DNA of 5,459 nt. Source: Clostridiales bacterium (GTDB lineage: Bacteria > Bacillota > Clostridia > Oscillospirales > Oscillospiraceae). The translations under genes and the position numbers were made by a program. Where the stretch lies: contig JAJQFX010000099.1 in assembly GCA_021200895.1 (NCBI GenBank), positions 1-5,459 of the forward strand. The letters run 5' to 3'. Position 1 is the stretch's first letter. Every line of letters begins with the position of its first letter. The notes beneath the pieces are model-generated. The model was not told the origin of the DNA and searched no databases. It saw only the letters and a program-made list of their open reading frames with translations. This document shows, in pieces, positions 1-5,360 of the stretch.

Positions 1-59
1 CGCCGTCAAGCGGCACTTCCGCTTCGCTCCCTGCCCTTTCAGGGGAGGCGAGGGGCTAG
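1..59 (-). repeat. Y-shaped intergenic repeat, copy 1 (inverted, cut by window edge)
   Basis: Read on the minus strand this matches the copies at 155-226 and 4129-4203: a CCCCT-type arm (51-55), a hairpin with arms 30-37 and 41-48 (one G/G mismatch, 3-base loop), and a second hairpin with arms 8-13 and 19-24 (AAGCGG/CCGCTT, 5-base loop), followed by the conserved GACGG stretch. The closing GAGGGG arm would lie just left of position 1, so the copy is truncated by the window and not necessarily in the genome. The second hairpin differs in sequence from the other copies but keeps its pairing, which suggests the fold is what is conserved. Confidence 0.7.
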
Positions 60-154
60 TGTTTGTCGTTTAGTCTGTGTTTTTACTCGAAGAAGGATGG
101 ATTTAGAATGTAATTTACTCAATAGGTGAACTTTGCCTATAACGAAGTACTATT
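60..154. other. AT-richer intergenic spacer, nothing recognised
   Basis: About 95 bases lying between two oppositely oriented repeat copies. It is clearly more AT-rich than the surrounding genes. I see no open frame with a ribosome binding site, no convincing promoter pair and no strong hairpin in it. Confidence 0.5.
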
Positions 155-226
155 CCGTAACCGACCACCCCTCTTGCCTCCCCTGAAAGGGGAGGTGGCG
201 CGGCGCAAGCCGCGACGGAGGGGTTT
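155..226 (+). repeat. Y-shaped intergenic repeat, copy 2 (complete)
   Basis: The unit begins with CCGTAAC-GAC-ACCCC and folds as a three-way junction. The outer stem is CCCCTC (168-173) with GAGGGG (218-223). The first hairpin is CCTCCCCT/AGGGGAGG (177-184 with 188-195, loop GAA). The second is CGCGGC/GCCGCG (199-204 with 209-214), with a GCAA loop that would be a GNRA tetraloop in plus-strand RNA. The same architecture occurs at 4129-4203 and, inverted, at 1-59. I recall similar CTCCCCTGAAAGGGGAG elements from Oscillospiraceae genomes; they resemble REP or MITE-like non-autonomous repeats. No open frame lies inside. Confidence 0.8.
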
Positions 227-239
227 CCCCTGGAAACCC
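221..239. repeat. Short perfect hairpin at the repeat's right edge
   Basis: GGGTTTCC (221-228) pairs with GGAAACCC (232-239) around a 3-base loop. It shares bases 221-223 with the outer stem of copy 2, so the two folds are mutually exclusive at their edges. No role is evident. Confidence 0.4.
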
Positions 240-280
240 TGACAAAGTCTGGTTTAAAAGAATCACAAAATGATGCAAAC

Positions 281-308
281 CCCCCGCCGCCCTTTCGGGC
301 GGCGGGGG
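281..308 (-). terminator. Probable terminator hairpin of the GntR-ABC-permease operon
   Basis: A perfect 12-base-pair stem (281-292 with 297-308) with a 4-base loop lies 42 bases past the permease stop codon. On the minus strand the loop reads GAAA, a stable GNRA tetraloop, which favours function in minus-strand RNA. The following tract, GTTTGCATCATTTTG, is only partly T-rich, so it is not a textbook intrinsic terminator. It may stop transcription weakly or protect the mRNA 3' end. Confidence 0.55.
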
Positions 309-350
309 AAAATCGAAGTGAGAAGTGAACTGTGTGTGTGATTTCAGTGC

Positions 351-1889
351 TTATCCCACGGCGCTGACATCCGCCGTGTCAAAGGCGGTGACGATTGCGT
401 CGCCCTCGTCGATGCTGGCGTCGGCGGGGTCGGTCCCGCTGTCCGCCGGGTCGGTCTCGCCCTCGGCGTCCACGTCGGATTCGACTCCTGCGGCGGCGGC
501 GTACTCATCCTCGTCGTCGTACCAGTAGTACTCACCGGTCGCCTCGGTCAGCTCTTCCATCAGAGCGCGGGTCTTTACGCAGCACTCCGGCACGTTGAAG
601 CCGTAGCTGTACACCTCGGCGGTGGCGGCGTCCGCTTCGCCCAGCAGCTGCACCAGCAGGGCCTGCTGCTCCGCGTTCAGGTCGGCGTACTTGAGATCTT
701 CTACGGAGATGTAGTAGCTCCGCTCCCCGGCCAGAGATTCCAATTCCTCATAATCCTCGTCGTATTCGGAGTCGGTCTCAATGATGTATCCGTCCCGGCC
801 CTCGTCATAGGAGAAATCGGCGCTGTCCAGCTCCTCCAGGAAGGTGCTCCAGACCTGCTCCTTCTCCTCGGCGGTCAGCTCGTAGTTGCTGGCGTCGTAG
901 TCATACTCGCTGGTGTACTGGGAGACGTAAACGCCGTTGAGGTCGTCCGCATCCATGGAATAGAAGGTGTCGTAGAGCTGGAAGGTGTCGCACTTCTGCA
1001 CGGCGGCGATGCAGGAGAAGATGTTCTCGTCGTCCTCGTACAGCGGCACATAATAGGCGCGCTCCAAAGTGCTGCCATTGGACAGAGTATAAGTGACCGA
1101 AATGGAGGTCGTGTTATAATACTGGTTGGTGTCGTCCTCATAGGGCAGGTAGGGGCCGGGGTACTTCTCCAGAATCGCCTGGTGCAGGGCCAGCACGGTG
1201 TTCTGCTCGGCGGCGTCGGTGAACTCCACGTTGAAATAACCCCAGTTGTAGTCGCCATAGGTGACATCCAGCGCACCCACGCCATGGGCGGCCAGGTAGC
1301 ACTCCTTGGAGGTGTCGCCCGCAATGTCGGGCAGGGAGAAGCTGACACTGACCACGTTGTCCATGTTCGGCGTGCGGGTCACATAACCCAGGCCACCGGT
1401 GTACAGGCAATAGAGGAAGCCCACACAGGCCACCAGCGTCAACAGGTAGGCCGGGATCGCCCGCCAGAACTTGCGGAACCCTCTGGCCCAAATCAGCTGA
1501 ATGATGATGTACGTCCCCAGGGACCCCACCAGCACGCTGATGAAGTAGACCTGGTTGCTGTCGGTCATGTCGCCCAGGATGTCGGCCAGGCCCAGCCCCA
1601 CGGCCACGGACAGCAGGAACCGCACCGCGCCCCGCAGCACCGGCGCGCAGAAGCTGTTCTCGGCGTGTTCGCTCTTGCGGCGGCCATAGTACCACACTGT
1701 CACCAGCAGCAGCGCCACGGTGAACAGCGCCCACCACAGGATACTCCACAGGCCCATGCCCGGCAGCTCGGCGGTGATGGATGACCCATCGGCGTAATAC
1801 ATTCCGGTCAAAATAGTATAATTGGTACTGAACAGTTGATAAAACGCGCCAAAGGGACACAGGGCGGTGTAAAATGCGTCAGGGATCAC
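351..1889 (-). CDS. C-terminal part of the broken permease (four membrane segments plus DUF6449-like domain)
   Basis: This is the continuation in the other frame. A GTG at 1887-1889 overlaps the upstream TGA as GTGA, so reinitiation could in principle make a separate 512-residue protein, though no Shine-Dalgarno sequence precedes it. In joined numbering, membrane segments lie near 278-302, 317-338, 347-368 and 374-399, with a basic loop containing RRKSEHAENSF (303-313) between the first two. Residues 400-745 form an extracytoplasmic-looking region with many Tyr, Asp and Glu. The last 60 residues are low-complexity and acidic, with a repeated TDPAD unit, and end SAVG before TAA (351-353). The same frame stays open upstream to 2525, but there it is an Arg/Pro/His-rich shadow of the N-terminal part and is not coding. 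Confidence 0.75.
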   Translation of the reverse strand: MIPDAFYTALCPFGAFYQLFSTNYTILTGMYYADGSSITAELPGMGLWSILWWALFTVALLLVTVWYYGRRKSEHAENSFCAPVLRGAVRFLLSVAVGLGLADILGDMTDSNQVYFISVLVGSLGTYIIIQLIWARGFRKFWRAIPAYLLTLVACVGFLYCLYTGGLGYVTRTPNMDNVVSVSFSLPDIAGDTSKECYLAAHGVGALDVTYGDYNWGYFNVEFTDAAEQNTVLALHQAILEKYPGPYLPYEDDTNQYYNTTSISVTYTLSNGSTLERAYYVPLYEDDENIFSCIAAVQKCDTFQLYDTFYSMDADDLNGVYVSQYTSEYDYDASNYELTAEEKEQVWSTFLEELDSADFSYDEGRDGYIIETDSEYDEDYEELESLAGERSYYISVEDLKYADLNAEQQALLVQLLGEADAATAEVYSYGFNVPECCVKTRALMEELTEATGEYYWYDDEDEYAAAAGVESDVDAEGETDPADSGTDPADASIDEGDAIVTAFDTADVSAVG

Positions 1890-2587
1890 CGCGACACATA
1901 GCCCGGCAGGAACTGATTCATGGTGGCGTTGAGCACGTCCCACAGCAGGGGCCAACCCACGGCGGTGGCGGTCAGGGAAACCGCCGCGTCCAGCAGGGTG
2001 CCGGCAGTCACCAGGAAGAACAGCATAAAGGTCAGGCAAGCGAAGGTCATCAGCGCGCAGCAGCCGAAGAGCGCCCACAGGGAGAGGGCCGCATTGGGCA
2101 GAGGCACGTTGTAGGCCCGGCAAACCACCTGGCACAGGCCAAAGCCAATGGCCAGCGGGACGATGGAGGTCAGCAGCCCTACCACATAGCCTCCCAACAG
2201 CAGGGGCCGCCGCCGGACGGGAAGGGCGTGGAACAAATCGACGCTGCGGCGGGTGTGCATATAGCCGAAGCTGTTGCAGCAGTAGACCACCAGATAGAGC
2301 ATCAGCACCAGGAAAATGCCGGTGCGCAGGAAGGACAGTAGACTGTAGTAGACCGTCTGCCCGTAGAGCTGGGCCACCGATTCGGCGGTATAGCCCTCCC
2401 AGTTGGTCATGTCGGTGTAATACGCCTGGTTGCCCAAAATGGTGCTCAGGGTGACGATGGGCATGGAGATAATGGTCCACAGGCCGAAAAACACGGAAAA
2501 CACCCGGTTGTTGCGCAGCTGCCACCAGAACACCCGGCGGAACGCGCCGTTTTTGCGTTCGTCACGAGAGGATCTTGTCGAGGTCAT
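1886..2587 (-). CDS. N-terminal part of the broken permease (five membrane segments)
   Basis: This 233-residue frame starts at ATG 2585-2587 behind a good GGAGG site. It begins with a basic cytoplasmic stretch (residues 1-27, rich in Arg and Lys). Hydrophobic segments follow near residues 28-50, 79-105, 128-153, 168-194 and 197-217. Between the second and third is a conserved-looking cytoplasmic motif, RRSVDLFHALPVRR (113-126), of the kind these permeases carry where they may contact the ATPase. The frame ends soon after LPGYVSR at a TGA (1886-1888), far short of the family's length. If no frame change occurs in the cell, this would be a membrane fragment of uncertain function. Confidence 0.8.
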   Translation of the reverse strand: MTSTRSSRDERKNGAFRRVFWWQLRNNRVFSVFFGLWTIISMPIVTLSTILGNQAYYTDMTNWEGYTAESVAQLYGQTVYYSLLSFLRTGIFLVLMLYLVVYCCNSFGYMHTRRSVDLFHALPVRRRPLLLGGYVVGLLTSIVPLAIGFGLCQVVCRAYNVPLPNAALSLWALFGCCALMTFACLTFMLFFLVTAGTLLDAAVSLTATAVGWPLLWDVLNATMNQFLPGYVSR

Positions 2588-3473
2588 AACCTACCGCCTC
2601 CATTTCACTGATAAATACCTCCTCCAGGGACAGGGGGAGGGTCTCGGAAAAGACCGGGTGCAGCTCGGAGAGAACCTGCTCCACCGTCTCCTCGTCCTTC
2701 CGGGCCACCAGGCTGATCATGGAGCCGCTGGTGTCCAGCTTGACGATGTTCAGCTGCTCCCGCAGCCACTGGAGCTGCTGCTGCTCCAGCGGGGGATGAA
2801 ACACCGCCTGGGCCTTGTGGATGCCCAGCTTGAGGGAGTCCAGCTCCTGCTCGAAGATCACGCCGCCCTGGTGGATGAGGACCACATGGTCGCAGAAGTC
2901 CTCCAACTCCCGCAGGTTGTGGGAGGCGATGACCACGGTCATGTTCCGCTCGGCCACCTGGTCAGAGACGATGCGCTTGAGCAGCTGGCGCATGACCGGG
3001 TCCAGTCCGTCAAAGACTTCGTCCAGCAGCAGATATTTGGGCTGGGCGGCCAGGGCGCAGATGAGAGCGGCCTGGCGCTGCATTCCTTTCGACATGTTGT
3101 GGAGCTTCATCTTCTGGTTCAGCCCGAACAGGCTGCACAGCCGCTGGAACTCGTCCTTGCTCCAGCCGGAGTAGACCCGGCGGTACAGGTCGGCCATGGT
3201 GCGCAGGTTGGCCTGGGGCAGGTAATAGGGGAAGTCCGGTACGAACACCACCTGGTCCTTGACCCGGGGGTTCTCGTAGGGGGTCTCCCCGTCGATGCGG
3301 ATCTCGCCGCCGTCGGCGGCGTAGACCCCGCACAGGCTGCGCAGCAGGGTGGATTTGCCCGCCCCGTTGCTGCCCACCAGACCGAAGATACATCCCTCCT
3401 GGATTTGGAAGGAAATTTGATTCAGCGCTACCACGTTGTCGAATCGCTTGGTGTAATCCAAAATTTCGATCAT
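2562..3473 (-). CDS. ABC transporter ATP-binding protein, YtrB-like
   Basis: This 303-residue cytoplasmic ATPase would power the permease encoded next. All core elements are visible: Walker A GSNGAGKS (34-41), signature MSKGM (127-131, in place of the usual LSGGQ, as is common in YtrB/NatA-type exporters), Walker B YLLLDE (147-152) with catalytic Glu152, D-loop GLDP (156-159) and the switch His185. The Q-loop position appears to be Asp80 (FVPDFPYY) rather than Gln, a variation I associate with this subgroup. After about residue 215 comes an 88-residue C-terminal extension with helical and beta-rich segments, as in the Ytr/Ecs-type ATPases. ATG 3471-3473 overlaps the regulator's stop as ATGA and has an AGGAGG site 7 bases upstream. 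Substrate cannot be told from sequence. Family assignment is firm; YtrB orthology is inferred from the neighbouring GntR gene. Confidence 0.95.
   Translation of the reverse strand: MIEILDYTKRFDNVVALNQISFQIQEGCIFGLVGSNGAGKSTLLRSLCGVYAADGGEIRIDGETPYENPRVKDQVVFVPDFPYYLPQANLRTMADLYRRVYSGWSKDEFQRLCSLFGLNQKMKLHNMSKGMQRQAALICALAAQPKYLLLDEVFDGLDPVMRQLLKRIVSDQVAERNMTVVIASHNLRELEDFCDHVVLIHQGGVIFEQELDSLKLGIHKAQAVFHPPLEQQQLQWLREQLNIVKLDTSGSMISLVARKDEETVEQVLSELHPVFSETLPLSLEEVFISEMEAVGYDLDKILS
2597..2601 (-). promoter_or_regulatory. Ribosome binding site of the permease, inside the ATPase gene
   Basis: GGAGG on the minus strand sits 9 bases before ATG 2585-2587. It lies within the last codons of the ATPase gene, supports this start over any later Met, and implies translational coupling between the two. 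Confidence 0.75.
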
Positions 3474-3859
3474 AAGGCGTCCTCCTCTTTCTTCTTCTTT
3501 TGCAGGTACTCGGCGCAGAAGTCCGCCACCTCCTCCACGGTCAGGCCCCGGTCCAGGGCCTCCTGCAAGGCGACACCCAGAGTCTTTTTAGTCCTGGCCC
3601 GTAGCTGCTCCTGGGCGTTGTTTTCGCTGGCCAGGAAGGAACCCTTGCCGGGAACGGTCTCCAGCACGCCCTGGCTCTCCAGAATGCGGTAAGCCTTTTG
3701 CACCGTGTTGGGGTTGATGCCCAGCTCCTGGGCCAGGCTCCGCACGGAGGGAAGCTGTTCGCCGGGCTCCAGCCCGCCGCAGGCCGCCAGGCGGATGACG
3801 CCGTCGCACAGCTGGTCACAAAGGGGCTTCCTGCTCTTGTAGTTCAATGTTAAAAACAC
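3470..3859 (-). CDS. GntR-family transcriptional regulator, YtrA subfamily
   Basis: A 129-residue DNA-binding repressor, close in size to Bacillus subtilis YtrA (about 130). The winged helix-turn-helix spans about residues 10-78; the recognition region, SVRSLAQELGINPNTVQKAY (38-57), and the wing, VPGKGSFLA (69-77), match the GntR pattern closely. A short C-terminal tail of about 50 residues, probably two helices and ending in a Lys-rich stretch, replaces the large ligand domain of other GntR groups; this is the YtrA hallmark. I chose GTG 3857-3859 because VFLTLNYKSRKP is a typical YtrA start, a 10-base Shine-Dalgarno match precedes it, and a near-consensus promoter lies only 55 bases upstream. 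The frame is open further to ATG 3986-3988 (172 residues) and ATG 4043-4045 (191 residues), but that extension contains the promoter and has AT-rich third positions. It is first in an operon with the ATPase and permease and probably represses it. Confidence 0.9.
   Translation of the reverse strand: MFLTLNYKSRKPLCDQLCDGVIRLAACGGLEPGEQLPSVRSLAQELGINPNTVQKAYRILESQGVLETVPGKGSFLASENNAQEQLRARTKKTLGVALQEALDRGLTVEEVADFCAEYLQKKKKEEDAL
3481..3486 (-). promoter_or_regulatory. Ribosome binding site of the ATPase gene
   Basis: AGGAGG on the minus strand, 7 bases before ATG 3471-3473, is set within the final codons of the GntR gene. Together with the ATGA overlap it indicates coupled translation of regulator and ATPase. 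Confidence 0.8.
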
Positions 3860-3861
3860 AC

Positions 3862-3871
3862 GATCACCTCT
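3862..3871 (-). promoter_or_regulatory. Extended Shine-Dalgarno that fixes the GntR start
   Basis: The minus strand reads AGAGGTGATC, which matches the complement of the 16S rRNA 3' end over ten bases with one mismatch. Its AGAGG core ends 7 bases before GTG 3857-3859. This is better placed than the AGGAGG before the upstream ATG 3986-3988. Confidence 0.75.
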
Positions 3872-3885
3872 GTCGCGCCATAGTG

Positions 3886-3923
3886 GGTGTATGGAGCGGA
3901 ATAATACGCCTTTATCATACACC
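3886..3923. promoter_or_regulatory. Candidate GntR operator: perfect 8-base inverted repeat over the promoter
   Basis: GGTGTATG (3886-3893) and CATACACC (3916-3923) are exact reverse complements separated by 22 bases, about 30 bases or three helical turns centre to centre. One arm overlaps the -10 and spacer; the other lies about 14-21 bases past the predicted start. That position suits repression by the GntR protein encoded just downstream. The wide spacing is unusual for one dimer, so looping, two dimers or a different shorter site remain possible. Confidence 0.55.
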
Positions 3924-3942
3924 GGAACGGGCCTATAGTCAA
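3914..3942 (-). promoter_or_regulatory. Sigma-A-type promoter of the GntR-ABC-permease operon
   Basis: On the minus strand the -35 is TTGACT (3937-3942) and the -10 is TATGAT (3914-3919), with an ideal 17-base spacer. A-rich tracts at about 3943-3965 could act as an UP element. The predicted start near 3905-3907 gives a leader of about 46-48 bases before the GTG codon. Confidence 0.8.
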
Positions 3943-3985
3943 GGGTTTTTGTGAACTTTTTTGATGAATCGCGTCTTTTATCCAA

Positions 3986-3998
3986 CATTATGCCTCCT
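3986..3998 (-). promoter_or_regulatory. Orphan AGGAGG-CATA-ATG initiation signal upstream of GntR
   Basis: AGGAGG (3993-3998 on the minus strand) is followed after only 4 bases by ATG (3986-3988), in frame with the GntR gene. It could start a 172-residue long form or a leader from the upstream promoter. The 43 added residues look non-coding and no YtrA-like protein I know has them, so I do not use it as the gene start. Confidence 0.4.
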
Positions 3999-4026
3999 TC
4001 CGTTAGGTCCGTATTACGACATCTAG

Positions 4027-4036
4027 TATGTACATA
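4027..4036. promoter_or_regulatory. Perfect 10-base palindrome at the upstream promoter's start site
   Basis: TATGTACATA is its own reverse complement and lies over the predicted start of the upstream promoter, touching its -10. It could be an operator half of this or another regulator. A 10-base AT-rich palindrome can also occur by chance. Confidence 0.4.
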
Positions 4037-4064
4037 GCATAACATATGCCCGACACCCTGTCAA
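4036..4064 (-). promoter_or_regulatory. Second, upstream sigma-A-type promoter
   Basis: On the minus strand TTGACA (4059-4064), a perfect -35, is separated by 17 bases from TATGCT (4036-4041). Its start near 4029 would give a longer leader running through the AGGAGG-ATG signal and the downstream promoter into GntR. Confidence 0.65.
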
Positions 4065-4075
4065 GGGCGCCGGGC
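4048..4075 (-). repeat. Hairpin with the -35 box in its loop
   Basis: On the minus strand GCCCGGCGCCC and GGGTGTCGGGC pair over 11 base pairs, including two G-U pairs, around the loop TTGACA, which is the upstream promoter's -35. The plus strand would have two A-C mismatches instead, so the fold is strand-specific for minus-strand RNA. No T-run follows, which argues against a simple terminator. Confidence 0.4.
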
Positions 4076-4128
4076 AATCTGTAATCATTTGTATTTTTTG
4101 TTACTTTTTTGTTATCCCTTCGTACCTG

Positions 4129-4203
4129 CCGTAACTGACTACCCCCTTGCCTCCCCTGAAAGGGGAGGAGGGCCGCCGCCTTCAGGCGGTGGCGGAGGGG
4201 TTT
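4129..4203 (+). repeat. Y-shaped intergenic repeat, copy 3 (complete)
   Basis: Same unit as 155-226, in the same orientation. It begins CCGTAACTGACTACCCC; the first hairpin is identical (4150-4157 with 4161-4168). The second is CCGCCGCC/GGCGGTGG (4173-4180 with 4185-4192, one G-T pair, loop TTCA), and the outer stem is CCCC/GGGG (4142-4145 with 4197-4200). The second hairpin arm differs in sequence from copy 2 yet still pairs. It lies 65 bases before rseP and could be in that gene's leader. The T-rich stretch before it (4088-4115) holds only weak promoter-like hexamers. Confidence 0.8.
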
Positions 4204-4259
4204 CTGGCACATGGCTGTGTAAAAGGAATCGCTAACTTCGCATTTATCCCACACCCTTT

Positions 4260-4264
4260 GGAGG
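4260..4264 (+). promoter_or_regulatory. Ribosome binding site of rseP
   Basis: GGAGG ends 4 bases before ATG 4269-4271, slightly closer than ideal. No alternative start keeps the first catalytic helix, so this start stands. Confidence 0.7.
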
Positions 4265-4268
4265 TTCT

Positions 4269-5327
4269 ATGCTTTATATTGTCATTGCCGTTATTCTGTT
4301 CGGCCTGCTCATCGCCATCCACGAATTCGGTCACTTTTCCGTCGCAAAGCTCTGCGGCATCCAGGTCAACGAGTTCTCCATCGGCATGGGGCCGCTGCTG
4401 CTGCACAAGCAGGGCAAGGAGACCCTTTACTCCCTGCGGCTGCTGCCCATCGGCGGCTACTGCGCCATGGAGGGAGAGGACGAGGAGAGCGACAACCCCC
4501 GCGCCTTTGGCAACGCCTCCGGCTGGAAGCAGTTTCTGGTGCTGATTGCCGGATCCGCCTTCAACTTCCTGGCGGGGCTGCTGATTTTGCTGTGTCTCTA
4601 CTCCAGCGTCACCTCCTACGCCACCTCCACCATCACCGGTTTTATGGACGGCTTCCCCTGCGAGGGGGAGGATATGCTGATGGTGGGAGACGAAATTCTC
4701 TCCGTCAACGGCAAGGCGGTGCTGCTCTCCGGTGACATCTCCACCATCCTCTCCCTCAGCGACGAGGACACGGTGGACATGGTGGTGCGTCGGGACGGGG
4801 AAAAGGTCAAACTCAATGACCTGCCCCTGACCCTACAGGAGTACGAGGTGGACGGCGAGACCGTCTGGCGGTACGGCCTGTACCTGGGGGTGGAGGAGGC
4901 CACCATCCCCGTGCGGCTGCGCAACGGATTTTACTCGGCGGTGAATTTTGTGCGCACCGTCTGGTGGAGCCTGGAAATGCTGTTCACTGGGGACGCCGGG
5001 ATTTCAGACCTGAGCGGTCCCATCGGCATCGTCAACACCATGAGCGAGGTGGGGGAGGCGTCGGCCACCACGCTGGACGCCATTCTGAACCTGCTCTACT
5101 TCGCCGCGTTCATCGCCATCAACCTGAGCGTCATGAACCTGCTGCCCATCCCCGCGCTGGACGGAGGTCGGGTGTTCTTCCTGCTGCTGAACGGGCTGCT
5201 CTACCTGGTGTCCCGGCGGCGCATCCCGGCCCGATACGAGCAATATGTTCACCTGGCGGGCATGTGCGCCCTGCTGCTGCTGATGGCGGTGGTGGCCCTC
5301 CAGGACGTGTATAAGATTTTTGTGTAG
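4269..5327 (+). CDS. rseP: RIP metalloprotease RseP (M50 site-2 protease)
   Basis: A 352-residue zinc intramembrane protease that, in relatives, cuts membrane-bound anti-sigma factors (RsiW in Bacillus) and clears remnant signal peptides. The HEFGH zinc motif sits at residues 18-22 in the first membrane helix (about 2-24), with Glu19 as the catalytic base. Next come GGYCAMEGE (62-70), a second helix (about 88-112) with GSAFNFLAG (95-103), and a PDZ-like domain (about 116-205) containing VGDEILSVNGK (139-149). SGPIGI (249-254) follows, then a third helix leading to NLLPIPALDGG (290-300), whose Asp298 is the third zinc ligand, and a last helix (about 326-346). Length and order are normal for Gram-positive RseP/RasP and nothing is missing. 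It often sits between dxr and ispG; here a divergent transporter operon lies upstream instead, and what follows is outside the window. No confident promoter is visible. Confidence 0.97.
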   Translation: MLYIVIAVILFGLLIAIHEFGHFSVAKLCGIQVNEFSIGMGPLLLHKQGKETLYSLRLLPIGGYCAMEGEDEESDNPRAFGNASGWKQFLVLIAGSAFNFLAGLLILLCLYSSVTSYATSTITGFMDGFPCEGEDMLMVGDEILSVNGKAVLLSGDISTILSLSDEDTVDMVVRRDGEKVKLNDLPLTLQEYEVDGETVWRYGLYLGVEEATIPVRLRNGFYSAVNFVRTVWWSLEMLFTGDAGISDLSGPIGIVNTMSEVGEASATTLDAILNLLYFAAFIAINLSVMNLLPIPALDGGRVFFLLLNGLLYLVSRRRIPARYEQYVHLAGMCALLLLMAVVALQDVYKIFV

Positions 5328-5360
5328 AAATTCCCTGATTTCGCCCAGAACATTCACTGC

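Larger units (their letters stand above)
351..2587 (-). pseudogene. ABC transporter permease with DUF6449-like C-terminal part, interrupted by one frameshift
   Basis: This is the membrane partner of the ATPase encoded just upstream. Joined across a -1 frame change at 1886-1894 it gives about 745 residues: roughly nine membrane segments in the first 400, then a 345-residue, mostly soluble, Tyr/Asp/Glu-rich part likely outside the membrane. The order of parts fits the large single-gene permeases of Firmicute YtrA-type loci; DUF6449 is my recollection of the family label, not a search result. The joined protein reads smoothly across the junction (LPGYVS then AVIPDAFYTAL), and both sides keep GC-rich third positions, so this was one gene. 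No slippery heptamer is visible, so a real indel or a sequence error is more likely than programmed frameshifting. Its ATG overlaps the ATPase gene by 26 bases. As the only permease here it would presumably act as a homodimer. Confidence 0.8.

Noticed and set aside
1..226. CRISPR array or tRNA-like cloverleaf
   Set aside because: The repeats are too few, irregularly spaced and in opposite orientations for CRISPR, and the Y-shaped fold lacks tRNA arms of normal size and any CCA or T-loop sequence.
1182..1784. A 200-codon plus-strand frame
   Set aside because: Antisense to the permease membrane region, Gln/His-rich, with no start signal or recognisable domain.
1886..1921. Programmed -1 ribosomal frameshifting in the permease
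   Set aside because: No X-XXY-YYZ slippery heptamer is present before the stop, so a plain indel or sequence error is the simpler explanation.
1896..2525. Upstream extension of the C-terminal permease frame
   Set aside because: The Arg/Pro/His-rich translation is an out-of-frame shadow of the N-terminal permease frame, which has membrane segments and a good start.
2430..3692. A 420-codon open frame on the plus strand
   Set aside because: It lies antisense to the ATPase and parts of its neighbours, is rich in Leu, Gln and His as expected from the complement of GC-rich codons, has no ribosome binding site and resembles no family.
4003..4254. An 83-codon minus-strand frame upstream of the GntR gene
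   Set aside because: It runs through the Y-shaped repeat and the upstream promoter and has no ribosome binding site.
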